DNA of 64,000 nucleotides from Caulobacteraceae bacterium. GTDB taxonomy: Bacteria; Pseudomonadota; Alphaproteobacteria; Caulobacterales; Caulobacteraceae. The notes below the pieces were generated by a model. It saw nothing but the letters and a program-made list of their open reading frames with translations. It was not told the origin of the DNA and did not search any database. The translations under genes and the position numbers were made by a program. The stretch is taken from NCBI GenBank assembly GCA_947475465.1, contig CANJLK010000006.1, forward strand, positions 1 to 64,000, read 5' to 3'. This document shows, piece after piece, positions 62,227-64,000 of the stretch (positions are counted from its first letter, which is position 1; the number at the start of each line of letters is the position of its first letter).

Positions 62227-64000
62227 CTAGAAGTTCAGAATCGCATTGAGCAGGATCGAATAGTAGCGGCTGTCGCCGCCGCTGTTCGTGAATAGATCGC
62301 CGAAACCCTGACCGGGATCGAACACCGCCGCCGAGGCGCGCAGCACCACGTTCTGGGTCATCTTCGGCCGCCAGATCGCCGAGACGGAATAGTCCCAGCC
62401 AAGCGCGGTGGGTATCGAGCCCTCGTTGCGCAGCGCCCGCACCACGGCGGTGTCCACGAAGGCCAGGCGATTGACGTTGCCGGACAGACGCAGCCGGGGC
62501 GTCAGGTCGAAGTCCGCGCCGCCGCCCAGAAGCATCGTGCCGGGATTGTTGAAGTTCGACTGGCCCTCTTCCTTTGAGGAGCGCAGATCGTTGAGGACGC
62601 CGTTGCGGCCGCTGATCGCCACCGCCCGGCCGCCGCCCGCGAACGGGATCGACTGGCGGATCCAGTAGCTGGTGTCGGCGCCGGCGAACTGCGGGTTCTC
62701 GAAGATCGCGTCGTATCCGGTTTCCTTGTTGTCGTAGGGCTTGGAGTCGCCGGAGGCGTAGAGGACCGAGCCGCGCACCCGGATCCAGCTGAAATCGTAG
62801 GAGGGTTCGGCGGCGGCGAACCAGGCGCGGATTTTGGCCGGCTTGTTGGTGAAGACGCTGTTCCGGTCCTCCCCGAAGGCCCCGTAGACCGAGGTGGTGA
62901 GGTTCAGGCGACCGTAGTGCCCGTCGCCATTATAACCAACATAGACAACATCGTAATCCCGCGTCCTGATGTTTCCGATCAGGGCGGGGCGGACGGGGAA
63001 GCCGTTGTCATCGACATGGATCCGGCCGGATTCACGGTTACGGTTATAGGCCACGGTCAACTGCGAGGTCATGCCCGGTACGGGCAGGTCCTGGCGATAG
63101 AGGTTGGCCACGAAGATATCGTCGTCGCGCAGCCGCTGGGTGACGTCGTTCAGGCCGGAGTTGGTGTCCTTCTCCAGGCGGCGGAACCAGGCCAGGTTAT
63201 ACTGGAACCGGTTGTTGTCCCGGTCGCCGAACAGTCGGACGCCCAGCTGATTATCCTGGAAAAGAAATCCTCGGAAGTCACTGGAAAATGGCTGAATTCC
63301 AACTCTTAGCGAGTCGAAGTCGTAACGCTCCGACACATTGCGCAGGTGGTAGTCGACGAACGCTTCCTGCACGCCGATCCAGCCGTCCGTACGGTGGGGC
63401 GCGCGGCTGGGGGCCACGGACAGGACGCGCTTCTCCGGCACCTGGACGTAGTTGGCGTTGAACGCCAGGGTAAGGCGGACTTCCACCTCGGGCGGCTTGA
63501 AGGCGGTCGAACCCTTGGTCAACGCCATGCCCACCAGGGTCGTCTGCGACGCCACCAGGCTGGAGGCGCGGCCGAACACGTCCAGGCTGCCGGCCCGCTG
63601 GGTGGTCTGCACGCCGACAGGAATGGGGAAGCTGCGCGGCTCCAGCACCGTGTCGACCACGCCGGTGAGCGCGAAGAACCAGTCGTGGGTTCCCTTGATC
63701 GGCCGATCGCCCTTGAGGGTGTTCTGGTTGTAGGGATCGAACCACCGCGAATGCACGCCCACGGCCTCAATCAGCCGCCAGCGGTCGGGAATCGGCGTCT
63801 GGTCGACCGGAAAGGCTTCCGGCGGCGGGGCGCTGACCGCGCCGGGATTGACCTGCCGGACGGGCGGCGGGAGGTCCCTTTGGCGGCCCGGGCGGCGACG
63901 GCCGTCGACGGGGGCTTCATCGGGGACTTCGACCGCCTGGGCGGCGGCGACACCGGCCTGGGCCAGGATTTCGTCGATGGTCAGGGAGGACGCCCGGGCC
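62227..64000 (-). CDS. Outer-membrane beta-barrel protein (N-terminus beyond the window)
   Basis: The frame stays open to position 64000, beyond the track start at 63762; that GTG is internal. The upstream part reads LTIDEILAQAGVAAAQ, a Pro-rich linker, then PIPDRWRLIEAVGVHSRWFD with PYNQNTLKGDRPIKG after it. The remainder is a run of alternating amphipathic strands with aromatic girdles (YNLAWFRRLEKD, RLNLTTSVYGAFGED, VRGSVLYASGD) and the chain ends ILLNAILNF, the terminal Phe of barrel proteins. I do not recognise the exact family. It precedes the decaheme gene by 7 bases, suggesting a barrel/cytochrome pair. Confidence 0.8.
   Translation of the reverse strand, partial: ARASSLTIDEILAQAGVAAAQAVEVPDEAPVDGRRRPGRQRDLPPPVRQVNPGAVSAPPPEAFPVDQTPIPDRWRLIEAVGVHSRWFDPYNQNTLKGDRPIKGTHDWFFALTGVVDTVLEPRSFPIPVGVQTTQRAGSLDVFGRASSLVASQTTLVGMALTKGSTAFKPPEVEVRLTLAFNANYVQVPEKRVLSVAPSRAPHRTDGWIGVQEAFVDYHLRNVSERYDFDSLRVGIQPFSSDFRGFLFQDNQLGVRLFGDRDNNRFQYNLAWFRRLEKDTNSGLNDVTQRLRDDDIFVANLYRQDLPVPGMTSQLTVAYNRNRESGRIHVDDNGFPVRPALIGNIRTRDYDVVYVGYNGDGHYGRLNLTTSVYGAFGEDRNSVFTNKPAKIRAWFAAAEPSYDFSWIRVRGSVLYASGDSKPYDNKETGYDAIFENPQFAGADTSYWIRQSIPFAGGGRAVAISGRNGVLNDLRSSKEEGQSNFNNPGTMLLGGGADFDLTPRLRLSGNVNRLAFVDTAVVRALRNEGSIPTALGWDYSVSAIWRPKMTQNVVLRASAAVFDPGQGFGDLFTNSGGDSRYYSILLNAILNF

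Noticed and set aside
1-64000. CRISPR arrays, tRNA genes, insertion sequences, prophage
   Set aside because: No regularly spaced repeats, no cloverleaf with CCA-type end, no transposase, integrase or phage structural motif was found by eye on either strand.

Overview
The window is a stretch of high-GC alphaproteobacterial chromosome, most likely from a member of the Caulobacteraceae (Phenylobacterium or Caulobacter type). The evidence is the FtsZ N-terminus ([17 protein letters not shown]), a division/cell-wall (dcw) cluster that ends in ddl-ftsQ-ftsA-ftsZ, a perfect CtrA box plus several CcrM (GANTC) sites upstream of ftsZ, PEPxxWA-type C-termini, and paired acyl-CoA dehydrogenases. No tRNA, CRISPR, IS element or prophage was seen.

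Layout. Positions 1-21.5 kb hold the dcw cluster, all on the minus strand except one gene. In transcription order it runs mraZ, rsmH, ftsL, ftsI, murE, murF, mraY, murD, ftsW, murG, [opposite-strand YCII/DGPF protein], murC, murB, [PEP-CTERM protein, hypothetical protein], M28 peptidase, ddl, ftsQ, ftsA, ftsZ (cut by the window edge). Most junctions are ATGA/TGATG overlaps. The RNase P RNA gene lies just upstream of mraZ. Between them are three TGGGA repeats of the MraZ-operator type and a consensus DnaA box.

Positions 22-40.5 kb are ordinary chromosomal genes. They include a Tim44-like membrane protein, an AmpD-like amidase, a DUF3052 protein, an acyl-CoA dehydrogenase pair, an EEP-family hydrolase, a phospholipase D-like protein, DUF1289 and retropepsin-like proteins, DusA, SRPBCC and SnoaL-like proteins, an alpha-hydroxy-acid oxidase, DUF3008, a sorbosone-dehydrogenase-like lipoprotein, a thiolase, free-methionine-sulfoxide reductase, an S9 peptidase and a YjbR protein. 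Dispersed GTCATCC...GGATGAC inverted repeats sit in three intergenic gaps.

Positions 40.5-64 kb carry the most interesting content. Cytochrome c maturation genes (ccmF-ccmG-ccmH-ccmI) diverge from a three-gene operon. That operon encodes (i) a FAD/NAD(P) oxidoreductase fused to two cyclic-nucleotide-binding domains and a four-cluster 4Fe-4S module, (ii) a diheme-b-type membrane protein, and (iii) a cytoplasmic FHA domain joined through one membrane helix to a periplasmic decaheme cytochrome c. Beyond a glutamate dehydrogenase gene lie a ThDP enzyme, an aldehyde dehydrogenase, a CpdA-like phosphodiesterase and a CHASE2 class III nucleotide cyclase with altered catalytic residues. A second PEP-CTERM gene follows, then a minus-strand pair: an outer-membrane beta-barrel protein (cut by the window end) and a 1303-residue secreted decaheme cytochrome with LVIVD-type repeats.

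Proposed reading (inference): the region encodes an electron-transfer chain from cytoplasmic reductant through inner-membrane heme b to two decaheme proteins and possibly the outer membrane. Cyclic nucleotide made and degraded by the neighbouring cyclase and phosphodiesterase would gate it, and phosphopeptide binding might add a second input.
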